A stretch of DNA of 17,140 nucleotides from FEN-1250 sp038237245. GTDB taxonomy: Bacteria > Gemmatimonadota > Gemmatimonadetes > Gemmatimonadales > Gemmatimonadaceae. Made by a program: the position numbers and the translations under genes. This document shows positions 5,531 through 13,427 of this stretch, in pieces (positions within the stretch are counted from its first letter, which is position 1; each line of letters starts with the position of its first letter). The notes beneath the pieces were generated by a model, which had not been told where the DNA came from, searched no databases, and saw nothing but the letters and a program-made list of their open reading frames with translations. The stretch is taken from positions 1 to 17,140 of the forward strand of contig JBBRYY010000055.1 in the NCBI GenBank assembly GCA_038237245.1, given 5' to 3'.

Positions 5531-8125
5531 TCACATCGCGCTCTCCGACGAGGTTTTGCGCAAGAGCGTTTCCTCGATGATGGCGGCGAGCTGGTCCACC
5601 TCGAACGGCTTCCGAAGCACGGGAAGACGGCGAATCTCCGTCGCCTCGCGCACGGTGGCGTTGTCGGCGAAGCCGGTCATGAGCACGATCGCCACCGGGA
5701 CCTTCGCATTGAGCAGCTCCACCGCGAGCTCGAGCCCGGTCTTCTCCGGCATTAGGATGTCCGAGAGCACGAGATCGAAGCGCAGCGGCGTCACCGCGAG
5801 CATCGCCAGCGCGGTCCCGGCATCGCCCACCGCGTCGACCTCGTAGCCGATGCGGCGCAGAAGACGCTGCAGCACTGCGCGCACCCCTTCCTCATCATCG
5901 ACCACGAGTATGCGCCCAGTGCCGCGCATGGAGGATGCCTGCGGACGCTGGTCCGCCTGCTTTGCGGAGCCGGCGACGATCGGCAGGAAGAGCGTGATGC
6001 TCGTGCCTTCGCCCTCCTTGCTGTGCACCTGGATCTGTCCGCCCGCCTGCTGCACGACGCCGAGCACCATCGCGAGCCCGAGCCCCGTGCCGGAACCGAT
6101 GGGCTTGGTGGTGAAGAAGGGTTCGAAGATGCGGCTCCGCACTTCGGCGTTCATTCCAGAGCCGGTGTCCTCGACGTTGATGGCGGCGTAGTAACCCGGT
6201 GCGAGCACACCGCGCTCAGCCATCGTGCGCTCGGTGACGTGCACGCTGCGCGTTCGCATGCGCAGCAACCCCCCGGACGGCATCGCGTCACGCGCGTTTA
6301 CCGCGAGATTGAGCAGCGCCTGCTCGAGCTGGCCAGCATCGATCTCGATCGTGATTGGCGTATCGGTGAGATCGGTCTGGAAGCGCGCGGCGTGCTGCAT
6401 CAATCGCAGGAGCATCCGCTCGACGTGACGCACGATGTCGTTCGGATTGATGATCGCCGGCCGCGATTCCTGCCTCCGGCTGAAGGCGAGTAGCTGCTTC
6501 GTCAGTGCAGCGGCGCGCTTCGTCGTGTCCTTGATCTCCTCCGCCGCCTCGCGCCGGGCGGCGACATCGCTGTCCTCGCTGAGCACGAACTCGGCGTTGG
6601 CGCCGATGACCATCAGGAGATTGTTGAAGTCGTGCGCGATCCCGCCGGCGAGTCGGCCGACGACTTCCAGCTTCTGGGTGTGCTGCACCTGTTCCTCGAG
6701 CGCCGCGCGTTGCGTGATGTCGCGCGAGTTGAGGACGATTCCCTCGACGGCGGGATCATCGAGCAGGTTGCTCGCCAGCGTCTCCATGGCGCGCAGCGTG
6801 CCGTCCGCGTGCACCATGCGGCAGCGCAGGAGCTCAGTGCCGTTGGGCACCGCGGCAACGCGGCCGAGCAGATCGGCAGCCGCGGCCCTGTCCTCGACGG
6901 CGACCCACTCGATGAATTTTCGGCCCATGCCGCGCTCAGCGCTCTGCCCGAGCACCCCTTCGATGGCGGGGCTCACGTAGGTCGCGTCGAGCGACGCATC
7001 GAGCACGACGACCACATCGCTCGAGTTCTGCACCAGCGCACGGAATCTGGCGTCACGCGAGGCGCGCTCGTTCATCAGCCGCGCGGCTTCGCGCGCCGAG
7101 ATGCGCTGGCGCGCGATGGCGAACACGGTCATCACGAGCGCACCGACGCCGAGCTGGACCTCGACGCCCTCGCGATTTTCGCGCATGGCGAGAAAGAGCA
7201 TCGCGAATGCGAGCCCGACGGCGATGAGCGGGATCTCCGCCATCCAGCGGGCGGCGACGCGACGCACATCGTTCACCCCGCGCGCCCGTCTGAACTGGGA
7301 GCTCGCGGCGAAGCTGAGGAGGAGCACGCCGCCGAACCAGCAGACGTCGATGAACGTGTTTCGCCGGTAGACGAGCACCTTGATGTCGAGATAGCCGTAC
7401 CAGAAGTCGGCGATCGAGGAGAGCAGATAGGCGAGTCCGAAGTAGCCGAAGATCGTGCGGCTTCGGTCGTCGGTCGAGCGCACGAGGAGAATCGTGGCGG
7501 TGAGCAGCACGGCCAGATCCGCCGCCGGGTAGCCGACGACGGTCGCCTTCACCGCGAGCGACGTGGTCGACTCGAAGGCACCGACGCGAATGCACCAGTA
7601 CCAGAGAATCATCGTCGCGCCGAGCACCACCGTCGCGATGTCGAACGAGAGCATGATGCGATCGGAGCGGCGGCGTGGCGCGATCGGAAACGAGAGCAAC
7701 CCGGCGATGGTCAGCAGATACGCGAGGCCGAAGACCGCGTTGGACCAGATCGTGAGCAACGTACCGGGATACAGGATTTCGTTGATCGTGGAGGCAGTTG
7801 ACCCCACACCATTGAGCATCGAGGCGGCTACGACGAACAGCCAGCCGCGCCGCGAGGCGGGATCGCTCCAGACCGAGCGCGCGGCGAGGGTCGCGAGGAC
7901 GATGACTCCGAGATCGACCACCGCGAAGCAAAGCGAGTCGGTAATGGCGGAGGCGTGCTTACCGATCGCCCCCGAATTCGCCGCCCACCGGAAGAGCGCG
8001 TAGCTCGCGAGAATCGCCAGGGCGAGTGCGGGGACGCTGAGCCCTGACAACCTGCGGAACTGTCGCCCGGATGCGTGCTCGCGGCGGAGGTGGGGGTGGG
8101 GGTGGGGTAAAGCGGAGTCGGACAC
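5531..8125 (-). CDS. Membrane-bound hybrid sensor histidine kinase (10 TM - PAS - HisKA - HATPase - REC)
   Basis: This 864-aa protein has about ten hydrophobic segments in residues 28-340, predicted to form a membrane sensor region. A PAS domain follows (about 360-480), then the HisKA dimerisation domain with phospho-acceptor His498 in GGIAHDFNN. The ATPase domain has its N box at about 609 (NLAVNARDAM), DTGSGM at about 654, FEPFFTTK, and GSGTGLGLA at about 680. The C-terminal receiver domain (about 740-860) has the acidic pair DD, phospho-acceptor Asp789 (SDILMP) and Lys839 (RKPFE). All residues needed for autophosphorylation and phosphorelay are present. No DNA-binding regulator lies next to it, so the output partner is unknown. 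The start is GTG, directly abutting a TAG stop upstream. An N-terminal His-Pro repeat (PHPHPH) comes from a C-rich tract. The PAS domain and the membrane region are both candidate signal-sensing parts. Confidence 0.93.
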   Translation of the reverse strand: MSDSALPHPHPHLRREHASGRQFRRLSGLSVPALALAILASYALFRWAANSGAIGKHASAITDSLCFAVVDLGVIVLATLAARSVWSDPASRRGWLFVVAASMLNGVGSTASTINEILYPGTLLTIWSNAVFGLAYLLTIAGLLSFPIAPRRRSDRIMLSFDIATVVLGATMILWYWCIRVGAFESTTSLAVKATVVGYPAADLAVLLTATILLVRSTDDRSRTIFGYFGLAYLLSSIADFWYGYLDIKVLVYRRNTFIDVCWFGGVLLLSFAASSQFRRARGVNDVRRVAARWMAEIPLIAVGLAFAMLFLAMRENREGVEVQLGVGALVMTVFAIARQRISAREAARLMNERASRDARFRALVQNSSDVVVVLDASLDATYVSPAIEGVLGQSAERGMGRKFIEWVAVEDRAAAADLLGRVAAVPNGTELLRCRMVHADGTLRAMETLASNLLDDPAVEGIVLNSRDITQRAALEEQVQHTQKLEVVGRLAGGIAHDFNNLLMVIGANAEFVLSEDSDVAARREAAEEIKDTTKRAAALTKQLLAFSRRQESRPAIINPNDIVRHVERMLLRLMQHAARFQTDLTDTPITIEIDAGQLEQALLNLAVNARDAMPSGGLLRMRTRSVHVTERTMAERGVLAPGYYAAINVEDTGSGMNAEVRSRIFEPFFTTKPIGSGTGLGLAMVLGVVQQAGGQIQVHSKEGEGTSITLFLPIVAGSAKQADQRPQASSMRGTGRILVVDDEEGVRAVLQRLLRRIGYEVDAVGDAGTALAMLAVTPLRFDLVLSDILMPEKTGLELAVELLNAKVPVAIVLMTGFADNATVREATEIRRLPVLRKPFEVDQLAAIIEETLLRKTSSESAM

Positions 8126-8245
8126 CTACTGAGTGTCGGGAGGCAGGGGTACGGACTTGAGCCGGCACATGGCAAGCTTGGAAGATCGTAACGTCAGACT
8201 CCACTCCTCGTATCGTACCGCGAACTGGCGCACGATGGGCTCCAT
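8126..8245 (-). CDS. Possible 39-aa small protein between thioesterase and kinase
   Basis: The ORF starts at ATG 8245 and ends in TAG directly abutting the kinase GTG (TAGGTG). Upstream, the thioesterase stop and start region reads TGAGGGGAGGATG, so a purine-rich ribosome-binding-like stretch lies between stop and start; GAGG has 5-nt spacing, while the nearer GGAGG is too close. The product begins MEPIVRQFAVRYEEW and ends SVPLPPDTQ, with aromatic residues and no low-complexity bias. It is basic in its second half, and no membrane segment is seen. An open frame of this length can occur by chance in GC-rich DNA. The exact fit between two genes is the main argument; translational coupling to the kinase is an inference. 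Confidence 0.35.
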   Translation of the reverse strand: MEPIVRQFAVRYEEWSLTLRSSKLAMCRLKSVPLPPDTQ

Positions 8246-8252
8246 CCTCCCC

Positions 8253-8729
8253 TCAGCGCCGCTCCGCCAGCGACTGCGCGCGCCGGCGCTCGGCGACCTC
8301 GTGGAGGAGGCGGTCTTCGGCGGTTTCGAGGATGAGCTGAGGCACTTGCGCGGGCTTTCCGTCCGCACCCAGGTGCACGAAGGTGAGCCAGCACTCATTC
8401 GCGTGGCGCCTGCTCCCGGCAGCGATGTTTTCGGCGTAGACGTTCGCCAACACCGCCATCGACGTCGTGCCGACGAAGACCACGCGCGAGCGGATCTCGA
8501 CGAGCTCGCCCACCCAGATCGGCTCCTTGAAGAGGATCTTGTCGATCGAAAGCGTCGTCGCCTGGCCGCCGGCGTGCCGCATCGCGCTGAGTGCCGCGCA
8601 CCGGTCGACCATGCTCATGATCACGCCGCCGAACACCGATGGAATGCGCAGACCGTTTGCGTGCTGCGGCATCATGAGATCGGCAATCACGGCCTCGGAC
8701 TGGCGTGGCGTTTTGGCGGGACCGGTCAT
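8253..8729 (-). CDS. Acyl-CoA thioesterase, hotdog fold
   Basis: This 158-aa single-hotdog protein is of the YciA/acyl-CoA hydrolase type, which cleaves acyl-CoA to free acid and CoA in the cytoplasm. Family features are PQHANGLRIPSVFGGVIMSMVD followed by RCAALSAMRHAGG on the central hotdog helix, the substrate-side strand FKEPIWVGELVEIRSRV, and a C-terminal TFVHLGADGKPAQVPQL. The ATG at 8729 overlaps the upstream lipoprotein stop (ATGA) and is preceded by GAGAGG at good distance. Its position between a lipoprotein and a membrane kinase suggests a link to envelope lipid metabolism, but substrate chain length cannot be read from the sequence. Confidence 0.9.
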   Translation of the reverse strand: MTGPAKTPRQSEAVIADLMMPQHANGLRIPSVFGGVIMSMVDRCAALSAMRHAGGQATTLSIDKILFKEPIWVGELVEIRSRVVFVGTTSMAVLANVYAENIAAGSRRHANECWLTFVHLGADGKPAQVPQLILETAEDRLLHEVAERRRAQSLAERR

Positions 8730-9946
8730 GAATGACCTCTCACAGGGATTCGTGCGTGGCGCGCGGGAGCGCGCAGTCGCTCGTGGGTGGCGGCCGCGAG
8801 CCGTGCCCGCGGCGCGCGGGCACGGGGGAGATGCGCCGAAGCGGCGCGGACGTCGTCGGAGTAGAGCGCGGCCTCGTCGAAAGCGCGTGCGAGCGCATGG
8901 CGCGTTGCGCTATCGACGCTCGCGCTGTCGACCCAGAAGATGCGACGCGGCAGCGCGGGGAGCGCGGCGATCTTCCATTCGTGCCCAGCGCTGTCGACGA
9001 GCGAGAGCATCGCGCTATCGTCTCGCGTGGGATGGGCGACGACGCGATAGCCTGCGTGCTTCCAGGCGATGCCGGATGGCGCGCCGGCGAGCGGGAGACC
9101 ATCGCGCGCATCGTCCCACCATCCGGGCGCCGAGACGGGGATTGCGGGGAGCGGAAGCGCGTAGCCGCCGGCGCGCGCGCCGTGCCCCGGTGCGTAGAAC
9201 TTCACCGCCGGCTCGCCGTCGATCTCGGCGATGTTGAAGCTGGCATCGTCGAAGCGGAAGTCGGCGATCGCGCGCGCGGCCTCGTGCGAGGTGGAGTCGT
9301 GCGAGGCGCGCAGCGAGTCGCGCGCCTCGGCGAAGAGGGTGCGGCCGCGGCGGAGGATGTACTGGCCGTTGCTCGTCCCGAAGATGTCGCCGACTGTGGG
9401 CGCCGCGGCATCGCGCAGATCGACGACGCCACGGCGGGCGGTGTGCCACTCCTCGCTGCCTGTGACCGACAGATCCGCCTTGTACTCGTATGAGAGATAC
9501 GGACCGTGCTGGGCGATCGTATTCAGCTCGCTCTGCGCCGTAACGTGCGGCTCGGCGTCGGGATCAACGTCTTCCTCGAGCGGGTGATCGCTCGGATGCG
9601 CGCGGCCGTACCAGCGGGCGATGTTGCTGATGGTGGTGTCTTCGAAGACGAGCGCCGAGTCGTCGCTGAGGAGGTCGCGGCGGTACATCTGCTGGCCGAC
9701 GATGAGCGCGTCCGTGTAGGAGCGGTCGTCGTCGGTGATGTAGACCTCGTAGTAGCGTCCGCGGTAGCGCGCGAGATGGAGCGGCGAGCCGCGCGCGCGG
9801 ATGCCCTCGACGCCGGTATGCACCCAGAAGGTCGAGTCGCCAGCGAGGACGAGAAACTCGCCGGCGGGTGGCGTTCGATGCGGCTCCCGGCAGGCGGCAG
9901 CAGCGAGGAGCAGCCCGAGGGCGGCGTGGACGACGAGACGTGGCAT
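8726..9946 (-). CDS. Lipoprotein of unknown function
   Basis: The predicted 406-aa lipoprotein starts at ATG 9946 with a typical signal peptide and lipobox AAAC at Cys19. The frame stays open upstream to 10027, but starting there would put 27 non-signal residues before the signal peptide, so the shorter start is chosen. The body is acidic and beta-rich, with GEFLVLAGDSTFWVHT near the N-terminus and a central stretch (LSYEYKADLSVTG, VVDLRDAAAPTVGDIFG) loosely like extracytoplasmic DUF3298-type domains; I do not assign that family. The last ~35 residues are Arg/Ala-rich and low in complexity, perhaps a shifted or drifting end. Its stop overlaps the thioesterase ATG. It is likely the first gene of the minus-strand operon. 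Confidence 0.8.
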   Translation of the reverse strand: MPRLVVHAALGLLLAAAACREPHRTPPAGEFLVLAGDSTFWVHTGVEGIRARGSPLHLARYRGRYYEVYITDDDRSYTDALIVGQQMYRRDLLSDDSALVFEDTTISNIARWYGRAHPSDHPLEEDVDPDAEPHVTAQSELNTIAQHGPYLSYEYKADLSVTGSEEWHTARRGVVDLRDAAAPTVGDIFGTSNGQYILRRGRTLFAEARDSLRASHDSTSHEAARAIADFRFDDASFNIAEIDGEPAVKFYAPGHGARAGGYALPLPAIPVSAPGWWDDARDGLPLAGAPSGIAWKHAGYRVVAHPTRDDSAMLSLVDSAGHEWKIAALPALPRRIFWVDSASVDSATRHALARAFDEAALYSDDVRAASAHLPRARAPRARLAAATHERLRAPARHARIPVRGHS

Positions 9947-9955
9947 TCGCAGCGG

Positions 9956-9961
9956 AATATA
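9956..9961 (-). promoter_or_regulatory. Possible -10 element for the lipoprotein operon
   Basis: TATATT on the minus strand lies 9 nt before the ATG at 9946. No -35 match is visible at 17-18 nt. The distance suggests a transcript with a 5' leader of only a few bases. It sits in the 106-bp divergent region shared with the glycoside hydrolase gene. Confidence 0.35.
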
Positions 9962-10001
9962 GCGTGTGATGGAAGCGGGCGGTTCGTCGTAGTTTACCGT
10001 C

Positions 10002-10022
10002 GCCGCGTCGCACCGTCGCGGC
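10002..10022. promoter_or_regulatory. Inverted repeat in the divergent intergenic region
   Basis: GCCGCG (10002-10007) and CGCGGC (10017-10022) form a 6-bp stem with a 9-nt loop. ACCGTCGC also occurs twice, at 9996-10003 and 10012-10019, 16 nt apart. It could be an operator or a 5' leader hairpin for the gene at 10053, but GC-rich DNA produces such matches by chance. Confidence 0.2.
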
Positions 10023-10052
10023 TCCATCCCTCAGCAGAGCACCCTCCCCGAC

Positions 10053-11285
10053 ATGCGCAGCATTCCCCTCCTTCTCCTGACGCTTGCAGCTTGCGGCTCG
10101 GGTGAAGGGAAAAGTACGGTCGTCGCCCAGGAGCCGGGCCGTCCGGCCGTCGGCGTTGCAACCACCTCAATGGATTCGTCCGCGAAGCGCGCGCCCATGA
10201 GGGTCGACACGCTTGCGAAGTCGTTCGCCGACGACTCGCAGATCGTGCGCGCGCTCTACGTGAACCGGTGGGCGTCGCAGAGCCCGAAGCGCATGCACGA
10301 GCTCATCGCGATCGCGGACTCGACGGAGATCAACGCGTTCGTGATCGACATGAAGGACGAGTTCGGGCTTAACTTCGAGAGCGCGGACACGATGGTGAAG
10401 CGCAACGCGGGGAACTCGGGGAAGGTGCCGCATCTGCGGGAGCTGCTCGACACGCTGCACGCGCATCACATTCTGGCGATCGCGCGGCTGGTGACGTTCA
10501 AGGATTCGGTTGCCGCGCGCAACAATCCGCAGCATGTGATCCGAAAGCCCGACGGCACGCCCTGGCACGACAAGAAGGGGCTGACGTGGGTGGACCCGTA
10601 CGATCACGCGATCTGGGAATACAACATTCGCGTCGCCGTCGAGATGGCGAAGCTCGGCTTCGGCGAGGTGCAATTCGATTACATCCGCTTTCCCGAGCCG
10701 TACAAGAGTCTCCCCGAGCAGCTGTTCAAGGATGCGAACGGCGTGACGAAGCCGCACGCGCTCGGCGAATTCTTCAAGACCGCGTGTCCGCGCGTGCACG
10801 CGGCGGGCGCGCGCTGCACCGCGGACATCTTTGGATTGGTGACCACCGTTCCTGGCGCACTGGAGATCGGACAGCAGTGGGAGGAGCTTGCGCCGCACAG
10901 CGACGTGCTGCTCCCGATGGTCTATCCGTCGCACTATCCGCATGGGTCGTTTGGTGTGGAGAAGCCGAACGCGGAGCCGTACAAGATCGTCTACGCCGCG
11001 ATCCACCGCGCGCACGAGCGCGACCTGAAGATCGGCATCACCGCGGGGAACCACGTGCGCCCGTGGCTACAGGCGTTCTCGCTCAAGGGAATGACGCCGA
11101 AGTACGGCGCGGCGGAGCTCCAGGAGCAGAAGCGCGCGGTGTACGACGCTGGCTACGACGGCTGGGTGCTGTGGAACCCGGGCTCGGTGTACGAGCCGTA
11201 TCTCGCCGCGCTCGAGAAGAAGGAAGTATCGCGGAAGAAGGCGTACGCGGCGACCGCGAAGGCGACCGCGGCTACGACGAAATAG
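10053..11285 (+). CDS. Lipoprotein with DUF4015-type putative glycoside hydrolase domain
   Basis: This 410-aa protein has a short lipoprotein signal peptide (lipobox LAAC, Cys14) and a linker to about residue 65. A TIM-barrel-like domain follows with the usual strand motifs: ALYVNRWAS, NAFVIDMKDEFG, ILAIARLVTFKD, GLTWVDPYDHAIWEYN, VQFDYIRFP (Asp209, a candidate catalytic acid), ADIFGL, VLLPMVYPSHYPHG and GWVLWNPGSVY. The family is annotated as putative polysaccharide hydrolase, but its substrate is not known, so an envelope glycan role is only inference. The C-terminus is Lys/Ala-rich and disordered-looking. It is divergent from the lipoprotein operon. Its 3' end overlaps the convergent aminotransferase gene by 14 nt, leaving no room for a terminator. 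Confidence 0.87.
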   Translation: MRSIPLLLLTLAACGSGEGKSTVVAQEPGRPAVGVATTSMDSSAKRAPMRVDTLAKSFADDSQIVRALYVNRWASQSPKRMHELIAIADSTEINAFVIDMKDEFGLNFESADTMVKRNAGNSGKVPHLRELLDTLHAHHILAIARLVTFKDSVAARNNPQHVIRKPDGTPWHDKKGLTWVDPYDHAIWEYNIRVAVEMAKLGFGEVQFDYIRFPEPYKSLPEQLFKDANGVTKPHALGEFFKTACPRVHAAGARCTADIFGLVTTVPGALEIGQQWEELAPHSDVLLPMVYPSHYPHGSFGVEKPNAEPYKIVYAAIHRAHERDLKIGITAGNHVRPWLQAFSLKGMTPKYGAAELQEQKRAVYDAGYDGWVLWNPGSVYEPYLAALEKKEVSRKKAYAATAKATAATTK

Positions 11286-12528
11286 CGCGGACGCCGCGTA
11301 CGAGACGCTCGACCTCTTCGGCGGTCGTGTAGCACGCGCATCCTGCGCGCACCCATCCGGAGCCGCCAATTCCGTAGCGCTCCGCGATGGTTGCCGCGTA
11401 AAAATTGCCATTCGAGGCAAAGACCCCCTGCTCCGCCGCGAGCCGCGTTGCGACGGCACGCGAGTCGACGTCGCGCACCGTGAAGGCGACGGTCGGCGCG
11501 CGAGGTGCAGCGGCGGGAGCCGGCCCGTAGAGCGTCACTCCCGGAATCGATGCGAGTCCGCTCCACAGCGATGCGAAGAGCGCCGTGCTGCGTTCGTGCA
11601 TCGCGTCGTACGCACTTTCGAGCCGCGCTCGGCGCGTGTCGCCAATGCCGATCGACGCGAGGAAATCGATCGCGGCCGTCGTACCTGCGAGCGCTTCGAA
11701 GTTGAGCGTGCCCGTCTCCCATCTGTCCGGCGACTGCGACGGAGCGGGCGCGAGCTTCGCGACATCGAGCTCGGACATGAGGTCGTGCCGGCCGTAGAGC
11801 ATCCCGAGGTGCGGGCCGTGCAGCTTGTAGGCCGAGCAGGCGAGGAAGTCGCAGCCGATGGCGCGAACGTCGACGAGCGCGTGCGGCGCATACGCCACTG
11901 CGTCGATGAAGACCTGCGCGCCCTTTTCGTGCGCGAGCGCCGTCGCGCGCGCGATGTCGTTGATGGTGCCGAGCGCGTTCGACGAGCCGCCGATGGCGAG
12001 GAGCTTCGCGCGCGCGCCGAACTGCTGCTCGAGGCTCGCCCAGTCGAGCGTCCCCGTCTTCGGATCCATGCGCGCGGTCTTGACGACGACGCCACGCTCT
12101 GAAACGAGCCGCGTCCACGGCGCGATGTTCGCGTGGTGGTCGAGCTCCGTCACGATGAGCTCATCGCCTTCGCTCAACGTTCGCGCGAGCGCGCGCGAAA
12201 GCGCGAAGGTGAGCGTCGTCATGTTCGCGCCGAACGCGACCTCGGCCGGCGCGCAGTGCAGCAGATCCGCGGCGGCTGCGCGCGCCGCGTTTATAATGAC
12301 GTCGGTCTCGAGGCTCGTGGGGTACGCCCAGTGCGAGTTCGCGTTGTGGTGCAGCAGGTAGTCCGTCATCGCCTCGGCGACGTTGGTTGGTACCTGCGTT
12401 CCTCCCGGCCCATCGAAGTAGGCCACCGGATGCCCGCCATGCACGCGCTCGAGCGCGGGGAAGTGCGCGCGGATCTGCGCTACGCTCTTCGCGCGCGCCG
12501 CCGGCGGGCTCGTTGCGGACGCCGTCAC
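11272..12528 (-). CDS. Class V aminotransferase / cysteine-desulfurase-like protein (TIGR01976 type)
   Basis: The 418-aa PLP enzyme begins at GTG 12528, which overlaps the dehydrogenase stop (GTGA). It carries the diagnostic FDGPGGTQVP segment near the N-terminus, NANSHWAYPTS, FGANMTTLTFALSRAL, ELDHHANIAPW, VFIDAVAYAPH and the PLP lysine Lys235 in ACSAYKLHGPHLG. This subfamily is called cysteine-desulfurase-like, but its true reaction is not established; isopenicillin-N-epimerase-like or desulfurase activity are both possible. Near the C-terminus the protein reads VRAGCACYTTAEEVERL, with two cysteines where relatives, as I recall them, usually have none. A longer upstream open frame to 13005 runs antisense-like through the dehydrogenase gene and is not used. 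Confidence 0.88.
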   Translation of the reverse strand: MTASATSPPAARAKSVAQIRAHFPALERVHGGHPVAYFDGPGGTQVPTNVAEAMTDYLLHHNANSHWAYPTSLETDVIINAARAAAADLLHCAPAEVAFGANMTTLTFALSRALARTLSEGDELIVTELDHHANIAPWTRLVSERGVVVKTARMDPKTGTLDWASLEQQFGARAKLLAIGGSSNALGTINDIARATALAHEKGAQVFIDAVAYAPHALVDVRAIGCDFLACSAYKLHGPHLGMLYGRHDLMSELDVAKLAPAPSQSPDRWETGTLNFEALAGTTAAIDFLASIGIGDTRRARLESAYDAMHERSTALFASLWSGLASIPGVTLYGPAPAAAPRAPTVAFTVRDVDSRAVATRLAAEQGVFASNGNFYAATIAERYGIGGSGWVRAGCACYTTAEEVERLVRGVRAISS

Positions 12529-13421
12529 TTGATCTCCACCCCGGCCCACTGCTCGATCAGCTTCACCGCCTCCACATGATCGGCTTCCTCGCCCAGCATC
12601 ATGTGCGCGGCGCGAAAGAGCTCGCTGGTGAGCTGCAGCAGCGGCGAGGGGACCTTCTGCTCGCGCGCGACGCCAGCCGCGATGCCGACATCCTTGTCGA
12701 GCAGCGCGAGTCGGAAGGTGCGCGGAAAGGCTCGCGACAGTACGCGCTCGGGGAAGAGGCGCTCGGTGCTGCGGCTCATCCCGCTCGACGCGTTGATGAC
12801 ATCGAGCGCCACCGCCGGCGACACACCAGCTTTCGTCAGCGCGGCCAGCCCCTCTCCCGCCGCCCACACGTGCACGGCGAGAAGGGCGTTGTTCACTGCC
12901 TTGACCGCGTCCCCGGACCCCGTCGGACCGCAGAGCACGAGCTTCTCGCCGAACGCTTCGAGCACCGGCTTCGCGCGCTCGAACAGCGCGGGATCGCCGC
13001 CGCACATCACGGTGAGCGTCCCCTTCTCCGCACCGGCGGTGCCGCCGCTCACCGGCGCATCCATGTACGCAACGCCGATCGCCAGGAGCCGCGCGGCGAT
13101 CTTGCGCGATGTCGTCGGATCACCAGAGGTACAGTCGATCACCATCGCGCCACGCGCGACCCCGGCGAGCAGCCCGTCGGCACCGTCCAGCAGCGAGTCG
13201 ACATCCTGCGATGTCGGCAGGCATACCACCACGAACTCCGCGCCGCGCGCCGCATCCGCCGCTGACTTCGCCACGCGCACTCCCGTGCCCGCGGAGAACG
13301 CGAACGAGCGCGACTTTGCCGCGGTACGGTTCCACACGGCGAGCTCAAAGGGCGGCTGTGCGAGATGCTTGGCCATCGGCGCACCAATCGCGCCCAGCCC
13401 GAGAAAGGCGATGCGTGTCAT
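12525..13421 (-). CDS. NAD(P)-dependent beta-hydroxyacid dehydrogenase (3-hydroxyisobutyrate dehydrogenase family)
   Basis: The 298-aa protein has the N-terminal Rossmann motif G8-L-G-A-I-G13 for NAD(P), the substrate-loop signature DAPVSGGTAGAEKGTLTVMCGG, and catalytic Lys174 in GSGDAVKAVNN. The C-terminal helical domain ends in the family's usual place. Members oxidise 3-hydroxyisobutyrate, tartronate semialdehyde or other short hydroxyacids, or reduce succinic semialdehyde; the exact substrate cannot be assigned. The stop TGA overlaps the aminotransferase start by 4 nt, so the two are translationally coupled. It begins 30 nt after the DUF5916 gene stop. Confidence 0.93.
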   Translation of the reverse strand: MTRIAFLGLGAIGAPMAKHLAQPPFELAVWNRTAAKSRSFAFSAGTGVRVAKSAADAARGAEFVVVCLPTSQDVDSLLDGADGLLAGVARGAMVIDCTSGDPTTSRKIAARLLAIGVAYMDAPVSGGTAGAEKGTLTVMCGGDPALFERAKPVLEAFGEKLVLCGPTGSGDAVKAVNNALLAVHVWAAGEGLAALTKAGVSPAVALDVINASSGMSRSTERLFPERVLSRAFPRTFRLALLDKDVGIAAGVAREQKVPSPLLQLTSELFRAAHMMLGEEADHVEAVKLIEQWAGVEIK

Positions 13422-13427
13422 ACCGAC

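Noticed and set aside
6632..7801. 389-aa plus-strand ORF opposite the histidine kinase
   Set aside because: It is a shadow of the kinase frame with His/Glu/Arg-rich composition and no motifs.
11272..13005. 577-aa version of the aminotransferase
   Set aside because: The N-terminal ~159 residues are an Arg-rich shadow of the dehydrogenase gene. The GTG at 12528 fits the family start and overlaps the dehydrogenase stop.
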